From assembly GCA_016708465.1 (NCBI GenBank), contig JADJFT010000004.1:468331-532330 (forward strand): 64,000 nucleotides of DNA, read 5' to 3'. Source of the DNA: Rhodanobacteraceae bacterium (lineage in GTDB: Bacteria; Pseudomonadota; Gammaproteobacteria; Xanthomonadales; Ahniellaceae). Positions 1-9,789 of the stretch are shown in pieces; positions within the stretch are counted from its first letter, which is position 1; every line of letters starts with the position of its first letter. A program made the translations under genes and the position numbers. The notes under the pieces are model-generated. The model made no database searches, was not told where the DNA came from, and worked only from the letters and a program-made list of their open reading frames with translations.

Positions 1-839
1 GCCGATAGCAGTGACTCAACGCCGGCCAAGAACGCGATGGTGAAACTCGCCGGTAACATCTCAAAAGTGCGGTCGAATGGAATCGCTGGAAATGCGAACG
101 CCGGCAGACTGGATGGGATGCCACCGAAGCGCGAGGCGATCGTATCCACCGGCAGTGCGGCGACATGAACCAGCAATGCCGCAACCGCAACGACAATCAG
201 AAAGCCTGGCCAACGCGGACGCCATTGACGCATGCCAACAATCGCGACGATGCCGCCGATGCACAGCACGGCGGTGGTGAGGTCGACGCTGTCGAACGCC
301 GCGAAGTAGGTACGCCAGCGCGGTAGGAACTCGGCGGGCAGTTTCGCGATGTCGAGGCCGAGTGCATCCTTGATTTGACTTGAGAAGATGCTGACCGCAA
401 TGCCGGCGGTGAAGCCGACGACGACCGGCTGTGGCATGTATTTCATCAGCGTGCCGAGGCGCAATAGACCAGCCGCGATCAGCATTAACCCAGCAAGCAA
501 GGTGCACAAAATCAACCCGCCGTAGCCGAATTTCTCGATCACTGCGAAGACCACGGGAATGAATGCTGCGGTTGGTCCGCCGACCTGCACGCGCGAGCCG
601 CCAAAGAAAGAGATCAAAAAACCGCCGATGATGGCGGTGTGCAATCCCTTCTCGGGCGTGGTGCCGGATGCGATTGCCAGCGCCATCGCCAGCGGCAGCG
701 CGACCACCGCGACGGTAAGCCCGGCGACGACATCGTGACGGAAATCACCAACGCCATAGCCGCGGCGCAGCACGCTGACCAGTTTTGGCACGTATAGGTG
801 CCAGAACGCACGCGGAGCATTGCGGGGTAGGGCGGCCAT
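1..839 (-). CDS. SulP family anion transporter, N-terminal part (runs off left edge)
   Basis: Reading from an ATG at 839 towards position 1 gives about 279 uninterrupted residues with no stop before the window edge, so this is the N-terminal half of a larger protein. The start (MAALPRNAPRAFWHLYVPKL) is followed by strongly hydrophobic segments including the SulP-typical stretches DVVAGLTVAVVALPLAMALA, IIGGFLISFFGGSRVQVGGP and QPVVVGFTAGIAVSIFSSQI. SulP proteins are inner-membrane secondary transporters or antiporters of sulfate, bicarbonate and related anions; the substrate cannot be told here and the C-terminal STAS domain, if present, lies outside. The start is 10 bases after the stop of the exonuclease I gene on the same strand, which suggests co-transcription. 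The family call is firm; the substrate is not. Confidence 0.85.
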   Translation of the reverse strand, partial: MAALPRNAPRAFWHLYVPKLVSVLRRGYGVGDFRHDVVAGLTVAVVALPLAMALAIASGTTPEKGLHTAIIGGFLISFFGGSRVQVGGPTAAFIPVVFAVIEKFGYGGLILCTLLAGLMLIAAGLLRLGTLMKYMPQPVVVGFTAGIAVSIFSSQIKDALGLDIAKLPAEFLPRWRTYFAAFDSVDLTTAVLCIGGIVAIVGMRQWRPRWPGFLIVVAVAALLVHVAALPVDTIASRFGGIPSSLPAFAFPAIPFDRTFEMLPASFTIAFLAGVESLLS

Positions 840-849
840 GTCGCTCCGA

Positions 850-2325
850 TTAGACCGCAGCCATTGCCTCCGGGTAAAGGCGTACCTCGCGCTCGATGTC
901 GACTAGCCAAGCATCCAGCGCGTCGAGGAGTTCGTGGTCATGCGCGGTTGCGACGGTCTCGCGCAGTTCGGCGACACGTAACTGGCGAGCGCCGATACTG
1001 CGACTGGCATCGCCGCGGCCATCGATCAACTGGGCGCGAACCCAAGACTGGAAGCGAGCGGTCTCGTCGGCATCGAGTGATTCCGGATAGTGGCGTGCGC
1101 GATAGCGAAACAGCAGTTCGCGATATCGCGGATCGCGCAGCCGAGCATCGAAGTCGGCGAGTTCGCCAGGTGCTGCACGGCGGATCTTCGGCAGCATGGC
1201 GAGATCAGATTCTGGTGGCAGCCCACCGTATAGATCGGCCTCGGGATCGGCGCCGACGAAATCACGTTCATTCGCGAACACCAAGGCGAGCTTGGCTGAC
1301 AACAGGCCGCGGTATGCCAGTAGTTGGTTGAAGTGCTGCTGGCAACGCTCTGGATCCAGCGCGATGCGGTCGAGATCGACGCCCGCCAGCGTATTGGCGG
1401 GCGCAAGGACCGGGCAGCGATTCAGGTGCACCATTTTCAGCGGTATCCGTTCGACACCTTCCGGGAAGTCGATGCGTGGCACGAAAATGCGGTCTCGCAG
1501 ATCATCGACATCGAGATCAAGCAGGGCGGAAGGGTCAGTCATCAGATCGAACACGATCACGCCCTGTGGGCTGGACGGATTCGCCGCCAGTGGCATTACC
1601 AACGTGGTGCAGCCGCGATGTGCCGGGAACCGTGTCGAGGTGTGCAGCACCATCGTCGGTTTCGCCAGATCGAGCAGACGTGCCGCCGAACGCTTGTCGC
1701 GATGCGTGAGCAAGAACTCCCAGAGCCTCGGTTGCTCATTGCGCATCCGTCGCGCCAACGCAATGGTGGCGCGCACGTCAACCAGCGCATCATGAGCACC
1801 TGCGTGTTCGATACCGTTCGCGGCAGTCAGGTGTTCAAGCCGGAACGAGGGTGCGCCATCGTCACGCGTTGGCCAATTCAATCCCGCCGGCCGCAGCGCA
1901 TACGCGGCGCGTAGCGGGTCAATCAAATCCCAGCGCGAACTACCATTGCGCCATTCGCGGTCGTAAGGCGGGAAAAAGTTGCGCCACAATCCATGCCGAG
2001 TCAGTTCGTCGTCGAAGCGAATCGAGTTGTAGCCGAGCACGCAGCTACCGGGTACGGTCATCGCCTCGTGCACGCGTGCAAAAAACTCGGGCTCCGGCAC
2101 GCCTTCACGTTGCGCGAATTGCGGTGTGATGCCGGTGATCAAACAGGCGTCAGGATCCGGAAGCACATCGCGTGTCGGCTGGCAGTGGAACGCCACCGGC
2201 GTGTCGATTTCGTTCAACTCGGCGTCGGTGCGAACCGCCGCGAACTGCGACGGGCGATCGATACGCGGACGCGCGCCGAAGCTTTCGTAGTCGTGGAACA
2301 GGAAGCTCGCGGGAGCGCCCGCCAT
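850..2325 (-). CDS. sbcB: Exodeoxyribonuclease I
   Basis: 491 residues from the chosen ATG at 2325, close to the about 475 of E. coli ExoI. The protein opens with FLFHDYESFGARPRIDRPSQ, the DEDDh exonuclease motif with the metal-binding Asp and Glu, and continues with VLGYNSIRFDDE and the GAHDALVDVRATIALAR exonuclease motif around residues 150-220, followed by the ExoI SH3-like and C-terminal domains. It degrades single-stranded DNA 3' to 5' and acts in mismatch repair and in limiting RecF-pathway recombination. The frame is open upstream to 2424, but that would overlap the neighbouring regulator gene by about 90 bases, whereas 2325 lies 10 bases after its stop and begins the family-typical N-terminus. 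It sits between the c-di-GMP regulator and the SulP gene on the same strand. Confidence 0.93.
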   Translation of the reverse strand: MAGAPASFLFHDYESFGARPRIDRPSQFAAVRTDAELNEIDTPVAFHCQPTRDVLPDPDACLITGITPQFAQREGVPEPEFFARVHEAMTVPGSCVLGYNSIRFDDELTRHGLWRNFFPPYDREWRNGSSRWDLIDPLRAAYALRPAGLNWPTRDDGAPSFRLEHLTAANGIEHAGAHDALVDVRATIALARRMRNEQPRLWEFLLTHRDKRSAARLLDLAKPTMVLHTSTRFPAHRGCTTLVMPLAANPSSPQGVIVFDLMTDPSALLDLDVDDLRDRIFVPRIDFPEGVERIPLKMVHLNRCPVLAPANTLAGVDLDRIALDPERCQQHFNQLLAYRGLLSAKLALVFANERDFVGADPEADLYGGLPPESDLAMLPKIRRAAPGELADFDARLRDPRYRELLFRYRARHYPESLDADETARFQSWVRAQLIDGRGDASRSIGARQLRVAELRETVATAHDHELLDALDAWLVDIEREVRLYPEAMAAV

Positions 2326-2335
2326 GACGTGCGCC

Positions 2336-4891
2336 TCAGCTCGCCTCGCGCATTGCTGCGGTTTCTTGGTGACCGACCTGCGCAAATGGCAGCGCACGTT
2401 CGAGGCCAACCTGTGGCTCGCCAATGAAATAGCCCTGGATATAGTCGACGGCGCAATCGCGCAGCAGCGGCAGAATCTGCGGGCGATCGACGAATTCGGC
2501 CACGGTGAGCTTGCCGACCGAATGCGCGATACCGGTGATCGCCTTGACCACGGCCTGGTCGATCTTGTCGTCGATCAGTCCCTGGATGAAGGAACCGTCG
2601 ATCTTCAGGAAATCGACATCGAGATGCTTGAGGTGCGAGAAGGTCGAGAAGCCGACGCCGAAGTCATCCAGCGCGAATTGGCAACCGAGTGCACGCAAGT
2701 GGCCGATCAGGGCGCGCGCTGATTCGAGGTTGCTGACCGCGCGCGACTCGGTGATTTCGAACACCAATTGTTTCGCCTCGACATCGAATTCAACCAGTTT
2801 GTCAGTGACGAAGCCGGCGGTCGCTGGATTAATCAACGATTGCGCCGACAGGTTCAGCGAGAGCCGCACTCGGCGACCTTGACGCGCGGTTTCACGCAAT
2901 GCACGGAGGGCGTTATGGATCACCCAGCGGTCGATATCGAGCATCATGCCGAAGCGTTCGGCGGTTGGCAGGAAAGCGTCTGGGGCCAGCAGCCGACCTT
3001 GGCTATCACGCAGTCGCAGCAGCACCTCGAAATACGGTTCGAGCTTGCTGCCGCCGTTCGTGGGCATCTCACAGAAGTCGGCCAGCGGCACGATCGGCTG
3101 GTAGCTGAGCACGAAGCCGTCGCTGCGCAGCGCTTCTTCGAGGCGCGTCGACCAGCCGAGTTCCATGTCCATGCTGGCGCGTTGGTCAGAATCCTGAGAG
3201 AACACGTGGGTCTGGTTGCGACCACCGTTCTTCGCCAGATGGCAGGCGATATCGGCGTTGGCCATCGCTTCCGCCGCTGATTCAGTGTGCTTGTCCATCT
3301 TCGCCACACCGATTGACACGGTGATGCGATAGGTTTTTCCGGCATAGACGAACGGGTGCGAAGTCAGCGCACGACGGAATTCGTCGGAGACCGAGTCGGT
3401 ATCCATGTTGGTGACATTACGCAAAATGATCGCGTATTCATCGCCACCCATGCGCGCTAGATGGTCGGACTGGCGCAGGCGTGACTTCAGCCGTGCGCTG
3501 ACCTCGACCAGTAATTGGTCACCGGCACTGTGGCCCGCGGTGTCGTTGATATATTTGAATCGATCGACGTCGATGAACAATAGCAACGAGGTTTGCTCGG
3601 AGCGCTTCAGCCGCGACACTTCCTGTTCGAGTTGGCTTTCGAAGAAGGCGCGATTGTGCAGCTTGGTCAGCGAATCGTGGCTGGCCTGCCAGCGCAGTTC
3701 TTCTTCCAGCACGCGGCGTTGCGAGACATCGCGGAACGCGACAACGGAGCCCTCGCGCACACCGTCCACGGTCATCGGGAATACCGTGCACTCGACCGGG
3801 ATCTGTCGGCGGGCGGCGCTGATGAAGATCGTCTGCCAATTCGGAACCTGCGAGCCTTGCGTATAGCACTGGCTCAGAAAACAGGCCGAGCGCGGCATCG
3901 GCGCGCCGTTTTCGAAGGCGTGGTGGAATTTCTCATAGGCGGAATGGCCGACCAGATCCGAGGTGTCGGCGTATCCAAGCAGATCGACTGCGGCCGGATT
4001 CACGAATTGAATGACGCCGCCGCGATCAACACCGTAGACGCCGTCGCCGACCGACGACAGGATGCCTTGCAGGCGCCGCCGCTCGGCATCGACGGCTTTG
4101 CGATCACCGACCATGCGTGCAAGCGAATGCAGGCGCGCCAGGAATAATTCCTTGGCCTCACTTTTAAACATGCACTCAATCGCGCCGGAGGCGAGAGAGT
4201 CATTGATCACCTGATCTGAATAGGTGCCGGTGATGACCGCGCAAATCGTGCTGGCGCTGGCGGGATCGGACTTCAGCGCGCGGATCAACTCGGTGCCGTT
4301 CTCGCCGGGCATGAAATAGTCGGTGACAACGATGTCCGACGGTTTTGCCGAGAACTTCATCTTGCCCTCGGCGACGCTGGAGGCGACCTCGACTTGATAA
4401 CCCTGTTTCGCCAGCAGCTTTTGGAACGCGAGGCGCACGGTGGCCGAATCATCGACCAGCAACACGCGCATGTTGGCGTGCGCAGCGGCATCGAGTGAAA
4501 TGGCATACGGTTGCGTCGGCCGCATCAGTTTCTGCAAGGCTTCGCCGGCTTCGTTGTAGTCACCCCAGTTCAACAGCGCCGAACGTGGGCGCTTCATCAT
4601 CCAATTCACCGCGCCTGGGCTCGACGAATCGGCTAGGACCAACACCGGCAGATGTTCGTATTGATCGCGGCTGAGCAGGTCGAAGACCTCGTCCGCCATT
4701 GGCTCGCCGTAATCCGGCCATCCCACTGCACAGGCAGCGATCTCGCTGGACGTGCGTGGCATGCGTTGCAGCAGTGCCAGCGTATCCGAGAAGTTCTGCA
4801 TTGGCTGCACGGTGAAGCCGGCGCTGACCAGCACTGTGGACATGGCGCGACGGCGTGTAGTGGACGTTTCAGCGAGCAGAACTGCGGTCAA
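2336..4891 (-). CDS. Dual-receiver PAS-GGDEF-EAL cyclic-di-GMP regulator
   Basis: 851 residues. Residues 1-125 form a degenerate receiver domain without a recognisable acceptor Asp. Residues 141-260 form a canonical receiver (MRVLLVDDSATVR, acidic pocket D147/D148, acceptor D191 in VVTDYFMPG). A PAS domain follows (about 270-400), then a GGDEF domain whose active-site signature reads GGDEY (MGGDEYAIIL), then an EAL domain whose signature reads EVLLR instead of EALLR but which keeps the ITE, DDFG, KIDGSF and YIQGY motifs. This suggests phosphodiesterase activity; diguanylate cyclase activity is uncertain because of the final Tyr. The start is a TTG at 4891: the next ATG (4843) would remove the first beta strand of the first receiver. 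Cytoplasmic, probably phosphorylated by an unlinked kinase. It is the first gene of the minus-strand run towards exonuclease I. Confidence 0.9.
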   Translation of the reverse strand: MTAVLLAETSTTRRRAMSTVLVSAGFTVQPMQNFSDTLALLQRMPRTSSEIAACAVGWPDYGEPMADEVFDLLSRDQYEHLPVLVLADSSSPGAVNWMMKRPRSALLNWGDYNEAGEALQKLMRPTQPYAISLDAAAHANMRVLLVDDSATVRLAFQKLLAKQGYQVEVASSVAEGKMKFSAKPSDIVVTDYFMPGENGTELIRALKSDPASASTICAVITGTYSDQVINDSLASGAIECMFKSEAKELFLARLHSLARMVGDRKAVDAERRRLQGILSSVGDGVYGVDRGGVIQFVNPAAVDLLGYADTSDLVGHSAYEKFHHAFENGAPMPRSACFLSQCYTQGSQVPNWQTIFISAARRQIPVECTVFPMTVDGVREGSVVAFRDVSQRRVLEEELRWQASHDSLTKLHNRAFFESQLEQEVSRLKRSEQTSLLLFIDVDRFKYINDTAGHSAGDQLLVEVSARLKSRLRQSDHLARMGGDEYAIILRNVTNMDTDSVSDEFRRALTSHPFVYAGKTYRITVSIGVAKMDKHTESAAEAMANADIACHLAKNGGRNQTHVFSQDSDQRASMDMELGWSTRLEEALRSDGFVLSYQPIVPLADFCEMPTNGGSKLEPYFEVLLRLRDSQGRLLAPDAFLPTAERFGMMLDIDRWVIHNALRALRETARQGRRVRLSLNLSAQSLINPATAGFVTDKLVEFDVEAKQLVFEITESRAVSNLESARALIGHLRALGCQFALDDFGVGFSTFSHLKHLDVDFLKIDGSFIQGLIDDKIDQAVVKAITGIAHSVGKLTVAEFVDRPQILPLLRDCAVDYIQGYFIGEPQVGLERALPFAQVGHQETAAMREAS

Positions 4892-5164
4892 GGCGGTGCT
4901 CTCGGATCCTTCGGAAGCCCGAGACTAAACCCTTCGCCGGCAGCGTGCCATGCGATACCAGCCCGGTTGGCCGTTCCAGACGCGGTATCGGTGCAAGGAA
5001 TCGTCAACAACATTGAGTCGCGATTCGCTGTCCAGCGATAGAACAGGCCACTGTCCGGAACCGGACAAGTGAACACGGGCGTGGCAAACGTGGCGTCTGA
5101 TCAGCAAAGAAAACAATGAGTTGCGTTGTGTGGAATTTGGCACGCCGATTGCTCTTACCGGGCT
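4892..5164. promoter_or_regulatory. Divergent intergenic region between c-di-GMP regulator and efflux operon
   Basis: 273 bases separate the TTG start of the minus-strand regulator from the ATG of the plus-strand adaptor gene. No convincing gene, hairpin or repeat is visible. It must hold the promoters for both directions, including any binding site for the NtrC-type regulator encoded downstream, but I could not pick out a clear -24/-12 element. Confidence 0.35.
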
Positions 5165-6418
5165 ATGGATATCTCCCGTCCCGATCTCGTTGCCAACAAG
5201 CGCCGCCGCCAGATGATCTATCTCGGTTCTGGTATTGCCACTCTGATTGCCATCGCGTTTGGCTTGTCGGCGATCGAGCCGGCGGCACCGAAAGTGAGTC
5301 GCTCGCAAGTCTGGGTCGACGCGGTGAAGCGCGGCGAGATGCGGCGTGAGGTGAGAGGTCCGGGCACGCTGGTGCCGAAGGAAGTGCGTTGGATCGCGGC
5401 CGAAACGGCAGCGCGTGTCGATCGCATCATCGCCAAGCCGGGTGCGACTGTCGCCGCCGATACGGTGATCATGGCGCTCTCGAATCCGGAGGTGATCGAC
5501 CGGTTGCTGGCCGCGCGTTCGGAAGTGACAGCGGCCGAGGCCGACCACGCCGCACTGCGCATGAGTCTCGAGTCGCAGGTGTTGGATCAACGCGCGAACA
5601 TGGCGGGAATCGAAGCTGACTATGAGTCGGCGCGTTTGCAGGCCGAGGCCGAAGCCGATCTGAACAAAAAAGGCATCATCTCCGACATCAACTTCCGCCG
5701 ATCGCAACTGACCTCAGACCGACTGAAGGTGCGCCTCGACATCGAGCAGGAACGCATCGCGAAATTCAAGGACACGATGCAAGCGCAACTCACTGCCGGG
5801 CGTGCGCGCATCGAACAGTTGCGCAATACGTTGGCGTTGCGTGAGCGTCAGGCCGAGGCGCTCAACCTCAAAGCTGGCATCGACGGTGTCTTGCAGCAGG
5901 TGCCAGTCGAGGAAGGCCAGCAGGTGGCGCCTGGAACCAATCTCGCCCGCGTGGCGCGGCCGGACGTGTTGATTGCAGAACTGCGCATTGCCGAGACTCA
6001 GGCCAAGGATGTCGTGGTTGGCCAGAGGGTCGCCGTCGATACCCGCAATGGCATCGTCAAGGGTCAGGTGTCGCGCATCGACCCGGCGGTGCAGAATGGC
6101 ACCGTGCAGGTTGATGTTGATCTCGTCGACATCTTGCCGGCGGGTGCGCGCCCAGATTTGTCGATCGACGGAACCATTGAAATCGAACGTCTCGCCAACG
6201 TGTTGTATGTCGGCCGGCCAGCCTACGGTCAGCCCGAGTCCGACACCACGCTGTTTCGTATCGATCCGACATCCGGCATTGCCACCCGCGTGCCTGTGCG
6301 TCTCGGACGCGCGTCGGTGACCGTGATCGAAGTGAATCGCGGACTCGCCGAAGGCGATCAAGTGGTGCTTTCAGATACCGCGCAATGGGACAAGTACGAC
6401 CGCCTGAAATTGCAATGA
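5165..6418 (+). CDS. Efflux periplasmic adaptor (HlyD/MacA-type membrane fusion protein)
   Basis: 417 residues from ATG 5165 (MDISRPDLVANKRRR). An upstream start at 5126 is open in frame but adds a non-conserved leader. A short basic N-terminus is followed by one membrane anchor (about residues 17-37), the lipoyl-type strand VRGPGTLVPKEVRWIAAETAARVDRII, a long alpha-helical coiled coil (about 100-235) that is rich in Ala, Glu, Gln and Arg, then the second lipoyl half (LKAGIDGVLQQVPVEEGQQV) and a beta-barrel domain ending in SDTAQWDKYDRLKL. This is the usual layout of adaptors that bridge an inner-membrane MacB-type transporter to an outer-membrane channel. It is first of a five-gene plus-strand cluster with ATPase, permease, response regulator and kinase; no TolC-like gene is present in the window. 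The substrate is unknown. Confidence 0.9.
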   Translation: MDISRPDLVANKRRRQMIYLGSGIATLIAIAFGLSAIEPAAPKVSRSQVWVDAVKRGEMRREVRGPGTLVPKEVRWIAAETAARVDRIIAKPGATVAADTVIMALSNPEVIDRLLAARSEVTAAEADHAALRMSLESQVLDQRANMAGIEADYESARLQAEAEADLNKKGIISDINFRRSQLTSDRLKVRLDIEQERIAKFKDTMQAQLTAGRARIEQLRNTLALRERQAEALNLKAGIDGVLQQVPVEEGQQVAPGTNLARVARPDVLIAELRIAETQAKDVVVGQRVAVDTRNGIVKGQVSRIDPAVQNGTVQVDVDLVDILPAGARPDLSIDGTIEIERLANVLYVGRPAYGQPESDTTLFRIDPTSGIATRVPVRLGRASVTVIEVNRGLAEGDQVVLSDTAQWDKYDRLKLQ

Positions 6419-6460
6419 CGAAGTTGTTTTGGCCTTCCAAATCCGACGAGAGAAACGACG

Positions 6461-7258
6461 ATGACTTTAGCCACTGCCGCCCTGATCCAGATGCGCGACA
6501 TCAAAAAGGTGTTCTTCACCGACGAGATCGAGACACATGCGCTGGCCGGCGTGCACTTCGATCTCGCACGCGGCGAATACGTGTCGATTTCGGGTCCTTC
6601 CGGGTGCGGCAAGTCGACCTTGTTGTCGATTCTCGGCCTTCTCGACACACCGACCGAGGGCAGCTACACGCTCAACAATACTTCGGTCGAAGCACTGAAC
6701 GCCAACGAGCGTGCGCGTATCCGCAATCGCGAGATCGGCTTCATCTTCCAGGCGTTCAATCTGATCGGTGATCTCAGTGTCTTCGAAAACGTTGAGTTGC
6801 CATTGACCTATCGCGATGGCATGGGCAAGGGCGAACGCAAGGAGCGCGTGCAGGAGGCGCTGGCGCGTGTTGGCATGGCGCACCGATTGAAACACTACCC
6901 GGCACAATTGTCTGGCGGCCAGCAGCAGCGCGTCGCAGTGGCTCGCGCTTTGGTTGGGAAACCGTCGATCCTGCTCGCCGACGAACCGACCGGCAATCTC
7001 GACTCCAAGAATGGCGAAGCGGTGATGGCATTGCTCGACGAACTGCACAAGGGCGGCGCGACCATCTGTATGGTCACGCACGATCCGCGCTACGCCGAAT
7101 TCGCCGGCCGCAAGATTTTCATGTTCGACGGCCGTGTCGTCGATGAAGAAACCTTGCATCGTCTGCGCAAAGAAGAAGACGCACGCCTGTTCAAGCGTGT
7201 TGCGTCGAGTCCGAGCGCCGGTCAAGCCGCGTCCTTCACCAGTGATGGCGGTGAATGA
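6461..7258 (+). CDS. MacB/LolD-type ABC transporter ATP-binding protein
   Basis: 265 residues. It shows Walker A SGPSGCGKST, Q-loop FIFQAFNLIG, the ABC signature LSGGQQQRVAVARALV, Walker B ILLADEPTGNLDS and the H-loop VTHDPRYAEFA, all intact and in order. The NLDS sequence after Walker B and the Q-loop context are typical of the MacB/LolD/FtsE subfamily. It would power the adjacent permease. The stop at 7256-7258 is one base before the ATG chosen for the permease, indicating translational coupling. The C-terminal tail after the H-loop (VVDEETLHRLRKEEDARLF) is slightly longer than in LolD. The pump probably moves lipophilic substrates or peptides, as is known for this family, but nothing in the sequence fixes the cargo. 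Confidence 0.95.
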   Translation: MTLATAALIQMRDIKKVFFTDEIETHALAGVHFDLARGEYVSISGPSGCGKSTLLSILGLLDTPTEGSYTLNNTSVEALNANERARIRNREIGFIFQAFNLIGDLSVFENVELPLTYRDGMGKGERKERVQEALARVGMAHRLKHYPAQLSGGQQQRVAVARALVGKPSILLADEPTGNLDSKNGEAVMALLDELHKGGATICMVTHDPRYAEFAGRKIFMFDGRVVDEETLHRLRKEEDARLFKRVASSPSAGQAASFTSDGGE

Positions 7259-7259
7259 C

Positions 7260-9724
7260 ATGTCGCGACAAGGTTGGCCGGCGCTGGTCCAGCGGATGCA
7301 GGAATATGCCCATGCCGGGTGGTCCGAATGGCGCAATGGGCTGCGGCAATTGGTGCGTCGGCCCGGACACAGTGCGCTGATCATTGCGGTGCTCGCGGTT
7401 CGGCTGGGGGCAACGCGGTTCGTGCTGGTGGTCATCGATGCATTGGTGCTGCGTCCAATGCCATTTCCGGATAGCGAGCGCTTGGTGCAGATCGGCGAAG
7501 TCGACGACGACGGCAACGGTGAGCTCGACGACCTGAACTCGCAGGACTTGCTGGAGCTCAAGGTCGGACTCACGCAATTCGACGCGATCGAGAGTTTTTC
7601 GAACGCGACCATCAATATTGCGGATGGGACCAGCGTCGAACGCTATGACGGGCAATTTGTCAGCGGCGGTCTGTTTGCCTTGCTCGGCGTGCAGGCGCAA
7701 ATCGGACGCACCATTGCGGCGATCGACGACATGCCAGCAGCGGCACTGCATGTCGTGATCAGCGACCGCGTCTGGCGGCAACGCTATGGCGCCAATCCGG
7801 CAGTGATCGGTCGCGCCGTCCGCTTGAATTCGCAGCCGGCTGAGATCATCGGCGTGATGCCGCCGCGCTTCGCATTCCCCCAGTTGAGCGACGTCTGGGC
7901 CGCTGCTCGCCAGCTGCCTGGCGAGCCGTCAGAATCGCAGCTTGCCACTGAAGCGCTGGGGCGCCTCGCGGTAGGAGTGACGATCGATGAAGCAGCCTTG
8001 CAGCTGCAGACAGTGTGGGCTCGGATGCAGTCTGAGCAGCCGAACAGGCGCCGTGACCAGACCCTGGCACTGCTACCGGCCACACATCGTTTCGTAAATC
8101 CACACAGTCGTTCGATCTTTGGGATACTGCTGATCGCGGCGTTGTCGGTGCTGCTGGTGGCCTGCGCGAACGTGGCTAATCTACAACTGGCGCAGATCAG
8201 CCGTCGCAGCCGCGAACTGGCTTTGCGTGCTGCGATTGGTGCCGGGCGTACGCGCTTGCTGATCGCCTTGTTGGTCGAGACGCTGGTGTTGTGCTTGGTG
8301 GCGACATTGATTGCACTGGCGATCGCGCATTGGGCCGGCGTCTACACCATGCGCACCTTTACTGAAGCGGGCGAAAGCCCGGCGTATTGGATTGAATTCG
8401 TGCTGACGCCGCGCGTCGCCTTCATCGGCATCGGCATCGCGGTGCTGACCACGATGGCCGCCGGGCTCATGCCAGGTGTGCGTGCCGGTGGTCAGGAATT
8501 GAATCGCACCATCATCGACCACGGACGCGCCGGGGCTGGTGCGTCGCGGGTCGCGCGCGGATTGATCGTGGCGCAGGTGGCGTTCTCTTGCGTGCTGCTG
8601 ATCGGTGCGGGCATGGTCTGGCGCCAACTCGATGCGCGTTCGCGCTTCGACCTCGGTATCGATACCGCGTCGACGCAACTATTGACCGCGCGTATCGGAG
8701 TTTTTCCGGAACAGTTTCCGAGCGGTGCCGAACAAGTCGCATTTTTTGAGCGCGTTGCTGAGCGCGTGCGCGCCGAGCCCGGTGTCCTCGCGGCCACGGT
8801 CGCCGAAGCCTTGCCGGGATCGACCGCCGGCAGCGCCCCGGTCCTGATCGAGGGCGGCGATCCGGAAGCACCCCGTGCCGAGGTGTTCCGCAGTGCCATC
8901 GATGACCAGTTTGGTGCGACCTATGGCGTTGTTCCAATTCTTGGCCGCCTGCCGGACGCGCGCGATACCGCGGACAGCCAGCCGGTAGCGGTGATCGACG
9001 AATACTTCGCGGAACGTTGGTGGCCGCGGCAAGACCCGTTGAATCGTCGTTTCAAGCTCGGTGAGCGCGGATCGGAAAGTGACTGGATCACCGTAATCAG
9101 CGTCGTCCGTCATCTGCAGTTGGAAGACATCGATGATCCGCCGTTGCCGGCAGTGCTGCTGCCAATGCGACAGGCGCCGGTGCGTTTCGCGACGCTGGCG
9201 GTGCACACCGAGGCGACCCCAGAGAGACGTTCGCACCGCGTCTGGCCGAGATTGTGCGCGAGGTCAATGCCGACACGCCGGTCTATTGGGTACGTTCGTT
9301 GGCTTCGGCGCTGGCGGCGGATCGTGTCGGTGACCGCTTCCTGACGCACTTGTTTGGAGTCTTTGGCATCGTTGGGCTGCTGTTGGCCGGTGCCGGTTTG
9401 TTTGGCGTGTTGGCGCAAGTGGTGCAAGCGCGTACCCGCGAAATCGGCGTGCGTCGCGCCATTGGTGCCAATACTGCACAGGTCGTCCATGCTGTTGCGG
9501 GCAACAGTGCGCGCCTAGTGCTGTGGGGATTGCTAGCGGGTATTGCGCTGGGGGTGCCGTGGGCGATGTTGCTCGCGAAAACATCGCTCGGACTGAATCC
9601 GTTCGACCCGACGATTTTCCTGACCGTGGTGACCCTGGTATTGGTCGCCGGTGCGGTCGCGGTGCTGGTGCCGACCCGGCGAGCACTCGGCATTGCACCG
9701 AGCGAAGCCCTGCGTGCCGAATAG
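7260..9724 (+). CDS. MacB-like ABC transporter permease (ADOP type), frameshifted
   Basis: About 820 residues if one frameshift is corrected. The first frame (7260 to about 9212) holds an N-terminal helix (ALIIAVLAVRLGATRFVLVVIDALVLRP), a MacB-type periplasmic core (GVMPPRFAFPQ, HVVISDRVWRQRYG) and an FtsX domain (SVLLVACANVANLQLAQISRRSRELALRAAIGAGR). The second FtsX domain (TREIGVRRAIGANTAQVV, then GVPWAMLLAKT and ALGIAPSEALRAE) is read in another frame ending at 9724. The switch is at about 9212: the sequence reads ACC GAG GCG, and restoring one G gives TEGDPRETFAPRLAEIVREV, which joins the two halves smoothly. The start at 7260 follows a GGTGA ribosome-binding site and the ATPase stop by one base. 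The downstream half is well conserved, so an indel error is more likely than decay. Confidence 0.88.
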
Positions 9725-9789
9725 ACACGAGCAAACCATGCACGGCGCTCGGCTGACCGAAGCCTGATTGCAGCGGCTACCATCGCGCC

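Noticed and set aside
4925..5707. Minus-strand ORF of 260 codons over the efflux adaptor
   Set aside because: It is antisense to the adaptor gene and His/Arg-rich, as expected of a shadow.
9200..9225. Programmed frameshift in the permease
   Set aside because: No slippery heptamer or downstream structure is evident, and similar lone indels occur in many unrelated genes here.
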